DNA from: Lycium barbarum
Taxonomy: Eukaryota; Streptophyta; Magnoliopsida; Solanales; Solanaceae
Reading direction: 5' to 3'
Assembly: GCF_019175385.1 (NCBI RefSeq)
Contig: NC_083339.1
Coordinates: forward strand, 28,239,637 to 28,303,636
DNA length: 64,000 bases
Below are positions 33,588-46,031 of this stretch, piece after piece; position 1 is the stretch's first letter, and each line of letters starts with the position of its first letter. The notes below the pieces were generated by a model. The model ran no database searches and was not told the origin of the DNA. It saw only the letters and a list, made by a program, of their open reading frames with translations. The position numbers and the translations under genes are program-made.

Positions 33588-35961
33588 TGTCACGACCCAG
33601 CCCCGTGGGCCGTGACTAGTGTCCTAATTGGACACCCAAACCCATTCGCTTACTAAATCGACATATCAAAGACTTATTCAAATTTGACATACGTTACTTT
33701 GCACAGATACTGAAAACAGACGTCATCTTAAGCGGTCACCTGTGACAGAAATATTATACAAAAGCTGGCAGGCTGGCGGAACACACATCGCCCGAATATA
33801 CATACATATACAAACATATGGGCCGTTTCGGCCATAATATCAAACGAGACCGCTTAAGGAACAAGTCACAGACATAATCGAACAAACACGACCCACATAT
33901 ATGTCTACAGGCCTCTACACACCATAACAGAAACATATGACGGGACAGGCCCCGTCGTACCCAAATAGTCATATATACAGAACATGTATAACAGAAGGTA
34001 TGTACCAAAAATATGAGCTCCGGATCAAAAGGAGTACTCCAAATAGCAGAATAAGTGTCCTAAACTGGCGGGTCACCAGAACGAACGGCTGTACCTGCGG
34101 GCATGAAACGCAGCCCCCGAAGAAAGGGGGTTAGTACGAAATATGTACTGAGTATGCAAAGCATGAAATACAGAAATCCGAATCATAACTGAAGTGAGGA
34201 GTACAGAAAATGGATACAGAATTTGTATATCAAAACCTGTGCTGATAATATATATATAATGCAAATAAAAAGGTCATGCATAGGGCTCAGGAACGTGGTC
34301 GCCACTCCGACGCTGGCGCCACAACACATCGTACTCCAGAAGGTTTCATATCTCCGTACAATCCCCGAACATATCGTATCCTCATGACATATCACAACAC
34401 CAGAACATATCATATGCCATATCACATCATAATGTCGTATATAAGCGGTACCCGGCCCTATGGCGAGGTCTCGGGAACCGTAACACATCATACTGCTGAA
34501 TATAACATAGTGCGCACGATCACAAAACCGGCCCGGGATCCGGCGAACGATGTAATAGTAGTATGCACGAGCGGAGTAGTGCGGAAACCATATGCATATA
34601 AGTACATAAATAAATTTCAAACTCGATAGCCAAATATTTTTACAAACATCTGAAGGCTAAAAAAAAATAAGATTCGGGTCAATCGGAACTAGTATGAGAG
34701 AGTTACAAACTTTCGAAGTACGGAACCTTCTGAAAATATTTAATAAGTCATACTTGGAAATTCAAGTATCATTCATATTAGAAGACTTTCGAACATCATT
34801 ATGGATCACATATTCATATTAGGAAACTTGCAGATAACATTATGGATCAAATCAAATGGGGACTTTAAGACCATATTTTCATATCGAAGTATTCATCAAA
34901 GGCTTTAGTCTTCTCGTTTTTCTTTCGAACAACATTCGAAACATAACAAATAGAATCTTTGAACATCATAAAATATGTATGCATCCATATGGAATAACTT
35001 ATGGAGATCAAAGATGTTAGCCATCCTAGTGGCTCTAAGAATAGGATTTTCTTTAGGAGCATACTTATACGTTATTTGTTCATTCCAAAAAGGTCATGCC
35101 AAAAGAAAGAAAGGTAGGCTTTACATACCTCGATCGTTCGCTAATCAAATCCCGACTCAAGTCTCGGGCTCCCCAATATCTACAATAACATTATCAATTA
35201 CCAATCATTAGCTACAAGTACGTAGAAATCCAATTCTAACTAGTACTTGTCTACAGAAATTTCGGCAGCATCTCCCCTGTAAATTCAACATCCCCGAGAA
35301 TTTAACTCGGCCAAATTCATCAACAACCACACCAACAATACCAACAACCATAATAATAGTCATCAAGAATCAATTTACACGCATTCTAACATTAATAAAG
35401 TGATTTTCTTGCTAAAATAATTGTACCACGTTGAAAAAGGTCTTGAGCTTAGTACGAATACTAGAAAATTTAGATTTTTGGATCAAAGGTTGATGGGCAA
35501 AATTTTTTCTTTCTCCTTCACTTGGCCGAATGGCCCTTCCCCCCCCCCCCCCCCCCCCCCTTTATTTTTCTCTCAAGTTCTCTTGGTTGTTCTTGAAACT
35601 TCTTACAAATGAAGAAGTTGTGGCCCCTTTTTGTGATTTATTAGTGTTGAATTTAATGGGCACATGGGCTTGGCCCATTTTTTTCCTCCATGGCCGGCCA
35701 CCCCACATGAATTGGGCCTTTTGTTTTCTTTTTTTTTTTTCATTTCTTTTGACCCCAATTAGTTATGGGTCTTATTTTGTAATTCCTGAAATTAATTTCC
35801 AAAATTCCCCATTTTTCCCTTGACCTTCCTCCATATTTCCACATCAACATTTTTCATGAACAACACATATATATTAAATAAAAAATCAAATTATGGCCTT
35901 ATTTCTTACAAGTCAAAATTATTTCGAATTTTTCGAATATGCCAAAATACGGGATATAAAA
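33588..35961 (-). repeat. 3' LTR of Tekay-A, with a 561-bp internal deletion
   Basis: It is nearly identical to the 5' LTR at 46032-48959 but lacks the stretch matching 47846-48406; the join is at about 35398-35399. The CA end is mutated to AA at 35960-35961. A run of about 21 C (near 35539-35560) replaces the T/C-mixed tract of the other LTR. Open frames such as 34276-34629 recur in both LTRs and are not genes. Confidence 0.9.
35539..35560. repeat. Long poly-C tract
   Basis: An uninterrupted run of C inside the 3' LTR of Tekay-A; the corresponding place in the 5' LTR (48546-48570) is T-rich with few C. It may be genuine slippage or an assembly error. Confidence 0.8.
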
Positions 35962-35975
35962 TCCTCCCCCCCTTT
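35962..35975 (-). other. Polypurine tract of Tekay-A
   Basis: On the minus strand it reads AAAGGGGGGGAGGA directly before the 3' LTR. Confidence 0.85.
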
Positions 35976-36067
35976 AGAACATTCGTCCTCGAATGTAAAA
36001 TTAGCCTTATAGGGCCTTGCACGCATTTCGGGGGAGTTTCTTTTTATGGACAGCACATATAAATCAT

Positions 36068-38326
36068 TCACCAATCAATATAACCAATTAAGGAATTTAG
36101 ATTACCTGTAGGCATAGGAAACAAGTGAGGATACTTTTTCTTCATCTCGTCCTCCGCTTCCCAGGTCATTTCTTCTCGGTTATTGTTTCGCCACAAGATC
36201 TTAACAGAAGGCACATCTTTGGTACGTAGTCTCCTCACCTGACGATCCAAGATTGCTACAGGCTGTTCTTCGTAGGACAGTTCCTCTGTTACCTGGATAT
36301 CTTCTATGGGAAATATTCTGGAAGGATCGCCAATACACTTACGGAGCATTGATACATGGAATACCGGATGTACTGCTTCCAGATCAAATGGTAAGTCTAA
36401 CTCGTAGGCGACCTTGCCTATCTTTCGAACAATCTGATAAGGCCCAATATATCTCGGACTGAGCTTTCCTTTTCTGCCGAATCGCATTACACCTTTCATA
36501 GGTGACACTTTCAGAAATACCCAGTCACCAATCTGGAACTCTAAAGGTCGACGTCGTTTATCTGCATATGATTTCTGTCGACTCTGGGCTGCTAACAACC
36601 GCTCCCGAATAAGTTTCACCTTATCAACTTCTTGCTGAATCATATCTGGCCCGATCAATTTAGTTACGCCCACATCGAACCAACCAATCGGAGATCTGCA
36701 CTTTCTACCATATAGGGCTTCATACGGTGCCATCTGGATGCTGGAATGATAGCTATTATTATAAGCGAATTCAATAAGCGGCAAATGATCATCCCAACTA
36801 CCTCTGAAATCAATAACACAGGCCCGTAGCATATCTTCCAGTGTCTGAATAGTACGCTCGGCCTGTCCGTCGGACTGAGGATGGAATGTTGTGCTAAGAC
36901 TGACCTGAGTCCTCAATCCTTCCTGAAATGACCTCCAGAAATTTGCTGTAAACTGAGCACCCCTGTCGGTTATAATAGATATAGGAACTCCGTGAAGCCT
37001 TACTATCTCTTTAATATACAATCTGGCATAATCCTCAGCCGAATAAGTAGTCCTGACCGGAAGAAAATGGGCTGATTTTGTCATCCTATCAACAATAACC
37101 CATATAGAATCATACCTGCGTGGAGTGCGCGGTAAACCTGTAATGAAATCCATATTGATTATTTCCCATTTCCAAGCTGGGATTTCCATTTCCTGTAACA
37201 ATCCACCGGGCTTTTGATGCTCGATCTTAACTTGCTGGAAATTTGGGCACTGAGCAACGAACTCTACAATATCTCTTTTCATACCATCCCACCAATATAA
37301 ACATCTGAGATCATGGTACATTTTAGTGGATCCAGGATGAACAGAATACCGAGCATAATGTGCCTCTCCCATAATCTGTCGCCGCAGCCTTGCAACGTCA
37401 GGTACACATAACCTGCCTCCATATAGTAATACCCTGTCAGGTGAAATTTCGAACTGGGTCTTTTCCTTATTAAGGGCCACATCTCTGTACTGTACCAAAA
37501 TAGGATCCTCGAACTGACGCCGTTTTACCTCTTCCATAATCGATGATTCAGTAACTTCTCGGACAGAAACCCCAATATCTCCAGAATCGGCCAAACGAAC
37601 TCCAAGGCTGGCTAACTGATGAATTTCACGAACTAATTCCTTCTTCTCTGGCTGCACGTCAGTCAAACTACCCATAGACTTGCGACTAAGTGCATCTGCC
37701 ACAACATTAGCTTTTCCAGGATGATACAAAATATCGACGTCATAATCTTTCAACAATTCAAGCCATCTTCTTTGCCGCAAATTCAGCTCCTTTAGCTTAA
37801 AAATATACTGAAGGCTTTTGTGGTCCGTATAGATATCAACATGGACCCCATATAAGTAATGCCGCCATATCTTCAAAGCATGAATCACCGCGGCTAATTC
37901 CAGATCATGGGTAGGATAATTTCTCTCGTGCGGTCTGAGCTGCCGGGAAGCATAGGCTATAACTCGACCATGCTGCACTAATACACAACCTATCCTAATA
38001 CCAGAAGCATCACAATAAATGACATACCCGTCTGATCCCTCTGGAAGAGCTAGAACTGGAGCTGTAATTAATTTTTCCTTCAGCAACTGGAAGCTGCGTT
38101 CACAAGCATCGGTCCACTGAAATTTTGCTACCTTCTGAGTTAGATTCGTTAATGGTGCTGTAATAGAAGCAAAATTCTCCACAAATCTCCTGTAATACCC
38201 GGTCAATCCCAGAAAACTGCGTACCTCAGTCGGTGTTGTAGGCCTAGGCCCATTCTGTACAGCCTCGATCTTCTGTGTATTGACCCGAATACCATCTGCT
38301 CCGACGATATGCCCCAAGAATGCCAC
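36068..38326 (-). pseudogene. pol: Tekay-A pol C-terminal 752 codons: RT end, RNase H, integrase, chromodomain region
   Basis: This long uninterrupted frame continues the RT frame above it. Approximate residues: RT thumb 1-60 ('[13 protein letters not shown]'); RNase H 100-215 ('VIYCDASG', '[10 protein letters not shown]', 'NVVADALSR'); integrase zinc region 320-370 ('[10 protein letters not shown]'; the second Cys pair reads CPNF, with Phe where Cys is expected); DDE core 385-540 ('NMDFITGLP', '[10 protein letters not shown]', and Glu in '[13 protein letters not shown]'); C-terminal '[16 protein letters not shown]'; and from about 660 a chromodomain-like tail ('[19 protein letters not shown]'). 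Tails of this type direct chromoviruses to heterochromatin. Upstream breaks mean it could not be made as a full polyprotein. Confidence 0.92.
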
Positions 38327-38853
38327 TGAGGTTAACCAGAATTCACACTTGGAGAACTTAGCATATAATTTCTGTTGCTGAAGTATGCCAAGTACTGTCC
38401 TCAGATGATCTGAATGCTCCTCTGCTGATCGGGATTAAACCAGAATATCATCAATAAATACGATCACAAACATGTCGAGGAACGGCCTGAATACCCGATT
38501 CATCAAATTCATAAACACTGCCGGAGCATTAGTTAGCCCAAAAGACATCACTCTGAACTCATAATGCCCGTACCGGGTCCTGAAAGCAGTCTTTGGAATG
38601 TCTGCCTCTCGTACCCGCACCTGATGATAGCCCGAACGCAAATCTATCTTCGAAAAATATTTAGCACCCTGCAACTGATCAAATAAATCATCAATTCGGG
38701 GGAAGGGATACTTATTCTTTATAGTCACCTTATTCAGCTGTCGGTAATCAATGCACATCCGCAGCGACCGTCTTTATTCCTTACAAACAACAACGGCGCT
38801 CTCCAGGGTGACGTACTGGATCTGATAAAGCCTTTTTCTAATAGATCTTTCAG
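38327..38853 (-). pseudogene. pol: Tekay-A RT core, with stop and frameshift
   Basis: Residues '[20 protein letters not shown]', '[15 protein letters not shown]' and '[20 protein letters not shown]' are typical RT blocks, and the catalytic motif reads FIDD. A stop at 38435-38437 separates it from the downstream 752-codon frame in the same reading frame. Towards gag there is a stop near 38854 and a one-base loss near 38771 in the '[11 protein letters not shown]' region. Each is a small lesion. Confidence 0.88.
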
Positions 38854-40341
38854 CTACTCTTTCAATTCTGCAGGTGCCATTCTATAAGGAGGAATAGATA
38901 TAGGCTGAGTATCTGGCAGCACATCTATCGTGAAGTCTATCTCCCGTTCAGGGGGAAGACCTGGAAGCTCGTCCGGAAATACATCTGGAAATTCATTAAC
39001 GACCGAAACTGACTGGAGAGTAGGTATATCTGCTTTAGTATCATGCACACGGACCAAATGATAAATATACCCTTTCTGAATCATCTTCCTGGCCTTGAGG
39101 TACGAAATGAACTTACCTCTCAGCGATGCTGTATTTCCTGCCCATTCTATAACTGGTTCCCCTGGAAACTGGAAGCGAACTACCTTTTTCTGGCAGTCTA
39201 CATTAGCATAACAAGAGGCTAACCATTCCATGCCCATAATAACATCAAATTCCATCATATCTAATTCTACCAAATCATCCTTAGTGCAACGACCACATAT
39301 AGTCACAGAGCAATCCTTATATACCTGCCTTGCTATAATAAAATCCCCGACCGGTGTAGCTACCTCGAACGGCTCTATAGGTTCAGGTGTTATCCCAATT
39401 TTACTAGCGACAAGGGGAGAAATATTTGATAAAGTAGAACCTGGATCAATCAATGCATATACGGCTCTAGAAAAGACCAATAATGTACCTGTGACTACGT
39501 TTGGCGACGCCTCCTGATCCTGTCGGCTAGCCAATGCATATATGCGGTTCGAAGGACCGCTAGAATCAGAAACCCCGCCATGGCCTCTACTGCGGCCCGC
39601 TGGTGCTGGCATACCATGCCCCGCAGGGCGCATAACTGAAGGAGTGGAAGACGAACCAACAGCTGATCTCGTCGGCTGAGCTGCACCACCAGAACCACCC
39701 GCCAACGGACAGTCTCTCATAATATGGCCCTGGCGGCCACAAGAAAAACAGGCACCCGTAGCTCTATAGCACTCTCCTGGGTGCGACCTCCCACAATAAG
39801 AACACCGGGGCATGGGTGGCCTAGACTGACTGGAACCCCTGCTCGTCTGTGAACCTGAGGCTCTGGAACTCTGGCCTGTCCCAGAATACCCTGCACCGTC
39901 AAATTGTCTACCTGTAGACTGTGGACGTGTACTCCGGCCTGACTGAGGGGGATATCTGCTATACTGCTGCTGAGGCTGCCCGCTTCGAGACTCCCCTGAA
40001 TAACTGGCTGATCTAGCCCTCTTGGGCTGCCTCCTGTCACGATCTCTACCCGACTGATCCTCTCTGTGTCGGTCCTCCATCCCTTGCGCATAAGCCTGTA
40101 ATCGGGAAATGTCCATACCAGTCTGCGATGCCATCGCCATACAGCTGTCAATCAAGTAGCGATCCAACCCTATCATGTACCGGTGCATCCGGTCAGCCAT
40201 CTCAGCTACTATGGTAGGTGCATATCTAGCCAGAGAATCAAACTCCAAGCTATACTCTCGGACACTCCTGCCTCTCTGCCGCAGCTGTAAAAATCTGTCA
40301 ACTCTCGCCCGCCGCAACTCTGGGGGCAAACAGTGGCTGAG
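38854..40341 (-). pseudogene. gag: Tekay-A gag C-terminal part and protease
   Basis: The frame continues gag from the insertion point ('[14 protein letters not shown]', '[12 protein letters not shown]'), then a basic Ser/Gln-rich linker and one zinc knuckle '[14 protein letters not shown]' (C-X2-C-X4-H-X4-C), preceded by a second Cys-rich motif '[12 protein letters not shown]'. The aspartic protease follows with '[14 protein letters not shown]' and '[18 protein letters not shown]', then a linker to RT ending '[12 protein letters not shown]'. No stop interrupts these 491 codons. The N-terminal half of gag lies across the solo LTR at 45260-45839. Confidence 0.92.
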
Positions 40342-43300
40342 AAAGGTGTCATACCCCTTTTAAACCGAGTTAATTTAAGAGTACAACATATTGGTGATTC
40401 CTATTTGTTTTATTTAAAGGAGTCGCCACCTAATTGATTTTAAAGTGAATTTGGGCACCTAATTATTAACTAAGGTAAAACTAACTAAACCTCCGTTAAT
40501 AGTCTGCTTAATCAGTGTGATTCGAGGTAAGGGCTCTATATTATCCTAAAGGGAAGGGGTTAAGCATCCTTTAGAATCCGTTAACTACGGTTATCCGGCC
40601 AAACTTAGGTTAATTAATTAAGAGTAATATAATGCTTAAAAAATGGTTCACAAATGTTGCTAAAGTTTTAAAAAGGAAAATAATATTAGTGAAAAAAAAA
40701 AAAACTTTGAATGCCATTTTTAAAATAGGACTTATAAATGTCGCTAAGACTTTAAATGAAAGTAATAATGATGTCATTTGAAATAATACTTGTAGAAAAT
40801 ATGATGTATTGCATAAAAAGAAGATTTTAAATACTATTTAAAATAAAACTTGGACATGCTAAGCCTTGAATGAAAATGTAATAATGTTCTTGAAAATAAG
40901 ACTTGCAAAAATATAACAACTCGCCTATAGCCTTTTAGCAAAATGTGAACTTTAGACAAAATTTGTATTATATCAACATGGTGATGTAGAAATACCTAGA
41001 CTTATTTTCTTTAAAATGTGATAGAAAGGGTATGAGTTTTCTTTCTTTTATATTAACTATACTTGGCTAAAAGACGCATAGTTAGGTAACTCATAAAAAA
41101 ATTATTTGTAAAGCATACTTGAACTCGTATTTTGCAATATTAGTGACGTTTTTAAATTTTAAGATAGCAAGAACAAATCATAATTCTTTTAGCTCAAAAA
41201 TATGTAGTCGTGCTATTTTGAAAATCAATTATTCTAATAAAAATAAATACTATAAATAATTTTAACATAAAAAAAAGGGAATGAAACTTATGGAACTAAT
41301 GTTAATTTCTTTTTTTTTATTAACTACCCATCATATTAAAACTAAACCACTAATTTTACTAGGATTCATTTAAGTTAAGAAAATAAAATAAGATAAGGTG
41401 TTAGTCATACAAAGCAAATAAAAATACACAACAATAAAAATAAGGCAGATGGGGAGAAAATTGAATGGATCTAGCCCATTTTAGGGCCCAACTGCTGCAG
41501 ACTGTTTTGCCATTGGGCTTTAGCCCAGAATTCCTTTCTTTTTATGTATATGCTGCGGATGGGCTGGACACGAGAGAGACTCGATAATATTACGTTGGGA
41601 TTTTAGCCCAACATCGAATGCGGAAGAGGAACGAGTCCCTCGGACTCGGTACGCGAGGTTCATGCAAAGAAATGAAAGAAAGAGATTAGTATATGATCAA
41701 TAAGGTTAAGCATATAAAAATATAAATTCGAAACAACTTCGTCGATTATATATATTATGTATATCCAAGTATATTTCACGAACATACTTCAATATGCATT
41801 TATATACAGGTTTCAACTGAAATATACTTGCAACAAACGCACAAAATTTGAACAAACCAAACTGAAAATGATAACGTCACGTACAGGGGACTACCTTATG
41901 GGCAAATGTTCAACAAACTGACTACCTTAGGGGGCCTTAGCTAAATACAGTCCGGAACATAGACTCAGCAGTCATATTTCACTCTCAATAATATATTTCT
42001 AAACATAGCATTTTAGAACTGGATTGAGGCCAGCTCACTACAGAAGCAGTTTCACAAGCAGCCTTATGAACATGTAAGAAGAGAACAGGAAATGAATCAT
42101 GTTGAAAGAAGATAGACTGAGTATAAGATAACAAGCAGTTGTTTTGAATATACCCCACAGATCCCTCCTTAATCGTATGATAACTTTCTTTTAACCAACA
42201 TTAATCTAAACACATGATTGTTTGGCAGAGACATATACTCACCAATTGCGCATATGAAACACAGCATCAAATCAAATACAATTCATACTAAACCAACACT
42301 TAACTACACATGATTTGGAAAACTCTAACTACCGGGTTCCACATAGCCGAAATCTGATTTCATTAAGCAGACAAAAGGAAGATCGGAACTATATAATATT
42401 TATTGTACTTAGAGATATGTAGTTTTGACATTATATTAGAAAGAAATAAATAGCTTTGATATGAGAATGGAACTAAATCGAAGTCTGCTAAGTTAAACTC
42501 GAAAGGAAAAGTATTCAGTCCAGATGCATTATTAGAGCGGTGAGCAAACAAAATCTTGACCTATTATCATCATTGGTAAATCATTTTGTCCGACTAAGCC
42601 CGAAAATATTACTAAGCCTTCACATATGAAAATTGATATTTTAATAACATTCCTTGTTTATTTAGCTACAGCAATAAGTTCTAAACATGAAATAAAGCTC
42701 TATGCTTTTATACCGAATTGGAGATGAATACTCAATCATGCTCTGCAAACAGAAAATAAACATCTCACCTAATTAAACCAAGCAAAACATGAACCGAGCT
42801 AACACATTAATATTGGTTCAGATCCTAATATTTCAGCACATACAATCACTCTCTTATTTCTTTAGACAAAATACCTATACTTGATCTTCTAGACAAGTTT
42901 AACCACCTAAGTAAACATTCAGCCAAAGATGACACATTCAAACATGTATGAGATTACCAGAAGGCCGGGAGTATGAGCAGCTACCAAGTTCAAAACCTAT
43001 CTTGGCACAGATCACTTCATGAGAACACTTACAAGATTCCGGTGAGCTTTTAACATATTCAAGTACTTCATTTGTTTGCAGGTTATTTATACAGAGGTAC
43101 ATCCACTAAGTCTGGCATGTTTCAGGCTTTAAATCACGATTAACCCTTTAAAGTAGATTGGACTTTAAGCTTAAACAAGATTCATGGCAAGACTACACTA
43201 CCACAATGAGATTTGGGCAAAGCATGTAGACTTCTTAATCATATATTTTCCAAACTTGAACATTTACCATAATCATAACATACTTGAATGCAATATACTC

Positions 43301-44305
43301 AAACTATTCATCAGACCATGGTTATTAAAGGACAAAGGTGATCAGAGACCTCAACAGATTTCACAGATTACCCAATGAGTTCATAGGTATGATCATGACA
43401 CACAATCAAACAGGACTCAATCGAAACAACTTATAGACTAGATTGAACCATATTAAACATCCCACTGATTCAAACCAAATTCCAACTGAAACACAAAACT
43501 TGCCATCATTTTGATTGGCCAGAGTTTATAACAAGGATTAGGCTAAACTATGACATACTGACAGTCAACATAGCACATATTCAAATAGGAGACATTTAGT
43601 TTATACTAACCCAAACGGAACATGATAGACAAGATAATAATGGCTAACTAATCAAACTAATTTAACAAAATACTCAGAACATATTGTATACACTACTGAC
43701 TTGGCTACTCCAACGACCTGTTGTCACCTTAAAATCATATCTGACCAACAGAAGAAACAGTAGTTTGGGTAAACATTTCTACTACTTATTTAAGATAAAG
43801 AAACATGCTTATACAGGCGAATAACTGAATTAAACCTAATTTGAACTAAACTAACAACTAAGCAGGTACGAACTACTAAACTAACTATAAGCAAAGCAAA
43901 TGACGAATCAACATGTGGCTAGATCAGCCTAAACTAATATGAACATATAACCCATATACATCACTAAAACTGAAATTAAGCTAACTAAGGAAGGGTTGTT
44001 TACCTTCTTCGAGTGCGGCGAAATGGGTGCAGGGTCTCCGATATGCCTCGAACACTATGAATCTTGCATGCACTCAGAATTGAAATAGTAACAGAGTTTA
44101 AAAGAGCATAAAAAGATTTTGCATTTCGAAATGAATATCAAGAAGTATTAAGGTATTTCTTAGGGGAATTTTAAGGGGTTTTCTCAAAACTTGTTTGAAA
44201 AGATTTCGGGTTTTTCGATCTGATTTCAGTGTCTTTCGATGATCTTCTTTTTTGCAAGGGAATTCTTTTTTGGGTTCAAAAACCTCCCTTTTTCAGACGA
44301 TTCAA

Positions 44306-44320
44306 CCCTATTTTATAGGG
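44306..44320 (-). promoter_or_regulatory. Palindromic TATA box of the solo LTR
   Basis: CCCTATAAAATAGGG on the minus strand, a TATA box inside perfect 6-bp inverted arms. It lies upstream of the long leader of this LTR. Confidence 0.55.
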
Positions 44321-45059
44321 TTTTGGGTCGAAGGAAATGATGAAGGGAACAGAGGGAGAAGAGGGGCGGGGACAGAGGGAAGTGGAGGCGGCAGAGGTGT
44401 GGGGGACAAGAGAAGGTGGAGGCGACAGTGGCGTGGGGGGACAGGAGAAGATGGGGCGGTAGAGGCATGGGCGTGGGAGAGAAGAAAGGGAGAGAAGGAG
44501 AGAGAAGGGAGGAGGAAAGAGAAAGGTAGGGGAGGCAACGGCTGAAGGATATGAGGGAAATGAGGGAACCTTAGGGTTTCCCTTGTTAAATGAGAATTGG
44601 GCCTGGTCCAAGTGATTTAATGGACTGGGTCGGCTAAAATGTGGACTGGATCTGAAGATGTGGGCTGGGAATATAATGTGGGTTAATCGATTCGGGCTAG
44701 TGAATTAAAAGAACGGGCTGATTGAATTAAAATGTGGCCAGGTAAATTGAAAATGTAGGTTGATTTTATGAATTGGTCCGAAAATAGTACGAGTTGATTG
44801 GGCTACTACATTTAAATAAAGACCTATTTAAATAACTCGATACTAGAGATTGTTAAAATATTACTTAATATAAAATATGCAATTATTATAGCTCAGACAA
44901 TAAAATTATATGTCGTCGTAATAGTCGTGAAACAATATTTCGAAAGTCCACAGTAAATAAACATTATTATTTAATTATGCGAAGATAAATGCGATGCGTG
45001 TGCGTAAGTGGGTAAAAGTGCCGAAATGACAAAAATGTGAATTATAATAGTACTGGTAA

Positions 45060-45066
45060 CATAATC

Positions 45067-45111
<45 letters not shown>

Positions 45112-45118
45112 GTAGTAG
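45060..45118. repeat. (TAA)n microsatellite
   Basis: About 15 tandem TAA/ATA units followed by three TAG units, inside the solo LTR. The poly-Ile frame over it is not a gene. Confidence 0.9.
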
Positions 45119-45259
45119 CTAGTAACTGTAATAGATTAATGAAACGCCAGTATTGATAAGAGTAAAATATAAATATATTTTTTAATTTGCCAAAAATATT
45201 GGAAGCGTAAATAGGTATTTCGGAGGAAAGGCGGGACAAAATTGGGTGTCAACAAAAGG

Positions 45260-45839
45260 CGGCTACAAACTCGTCCCACACGGCTGGAGGAGCATCCTCG
45301 CCTCTGGACAGCTCCCAAGACTCGTACCAATTAATCACTACATTTCGTAATCTGTGTGAAGCTAACTCGACAGACTCAGTCTCAGAAGCCCTGACCAGCC
45401 TCAGTGTGCGCTACATCTGTCGGATGAAATCCTGGGGGTCCTCTTCGATCTTAGACCCGTAGAACTCTGGGGGATTACAGGTCAAGAAATCACGGACCCT
45501 CAAACTGTCACGTCTGTCACCATCATCACCCCCTAGCCTGCGTCTGCGAGCCTGTCCTGCTACTAATGTCGTCAACAACTGAACAACCTCTCTCATCGCC
45601 CTGTCCTCCGCCCCTGGCTAAGGAGCTGGAGGCTCGGGCGCTGGAGCCTCTGGAGCTAATGGTGGAGCCGCTCCAGGCTCCTCTGGTGGGGGTGTAGCAG
45701 AACCCTCTGATTGGGGTGCAATATCAGGCATAGTCTGAACACGAGCCCGAGTAACTCTCTGTATCTGGCTGGTCTCTCCTGCAACTGCTTTGCCCTTCTG
45801 GGCAGCCGTCGCCTTCTTCGGAGGTATCACTGTAAACAT
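45260..45839 (-). pseudogene. gag: Tekay-A gag N-terminal part
   Basis: ATG at 45839 gives 'MFTVIPPKKATAAQKG', then a Pro/Ala/Glu-rich stretch, a TAG at 45618-45620, the gag domain start ('LTCNPPEFYGSKIEEDPQDF'), a stop at 45411-45413, and 'NWYESWELSRGEDAPPAVWD' up to the insertion site. All pieces share one frame and join the downstream gag piece across the solo LTR once one target copy is discounted. Confidence 0.88.
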
Positions 45840-46016
45840 GACAATCAGTCAGAAAGAAATCATCCTAATAGCACAGCTCTATCACACTATCTAAGATCCA
45901 AAGAAAGGTAACACCCTAAATGTCCTGTAGCCTCCTGTTTATAGATGTGGTGCACAACACACCGATAAACAAGACTCTACTAGACACGGCCTGTAGACAT
46001 TCCGAGGACAAACCGC
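45840..46016 (-). other. Tekay-A leader
   Basis: Non-coding leader between PBS and gag start. Confidence 0.6.
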
Positions 46017-46028
46017 GCTCTGATACCA
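46017..46028 (-). other. Primer-binding site of Tekay-A (initiator Met tRNA)
   Basis: TGGTATCAGAGC on the minus strand, three bases from the LTR edge at 46032, complementary to the 3' end of initiator methionine tRNA. Confidence 0.9.
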
Positions 46029-46031
46029 CTT

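Larger units (their letters stand above)
40347..45254 (-). mobile_element. 4,908-bp solo LTR (Tat/Ogre-like) nested in Tekay-A gag
   Basis: On the minus strand it starts TGTTGACACCCAATTTTGTC and ends GGGGTATGACA, with the perfect duplication AAAGG on each side (40342-40346 and 45255-45259). I see no internal LTR pair, PBS or pol. A perfect palindromic TATA region CCCTATAAAATAGGG (minus, 44306-44320) and a pyrimidine-rich segment (44340-44560) look like the LTR promoter and leader. GGTGGCGACTCC lies about 90 bp before its 3' end, as in the repeat at 1-4505. The open frames at 44252-44611 are translations of the G/A-rich tract. It could alternatively be an unusual large non-coding element. Confidence 0.8.

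Noticed and set aside
34183..34629. Open frames of 117-145 codons on both strands, repeated at 46628-47074
   Set aside because: Both sets lie in the paired LTRs of Tekay-A, so their conservation comes from LTR duplication; no protein features are visible.
44252..44611. Gly/Arg-rich and Pro/Ser-rich frames on opposite strands
   Set aside because: They come from a purine-rich tract of the solo LTR leader; composition alone keeps both strands open.
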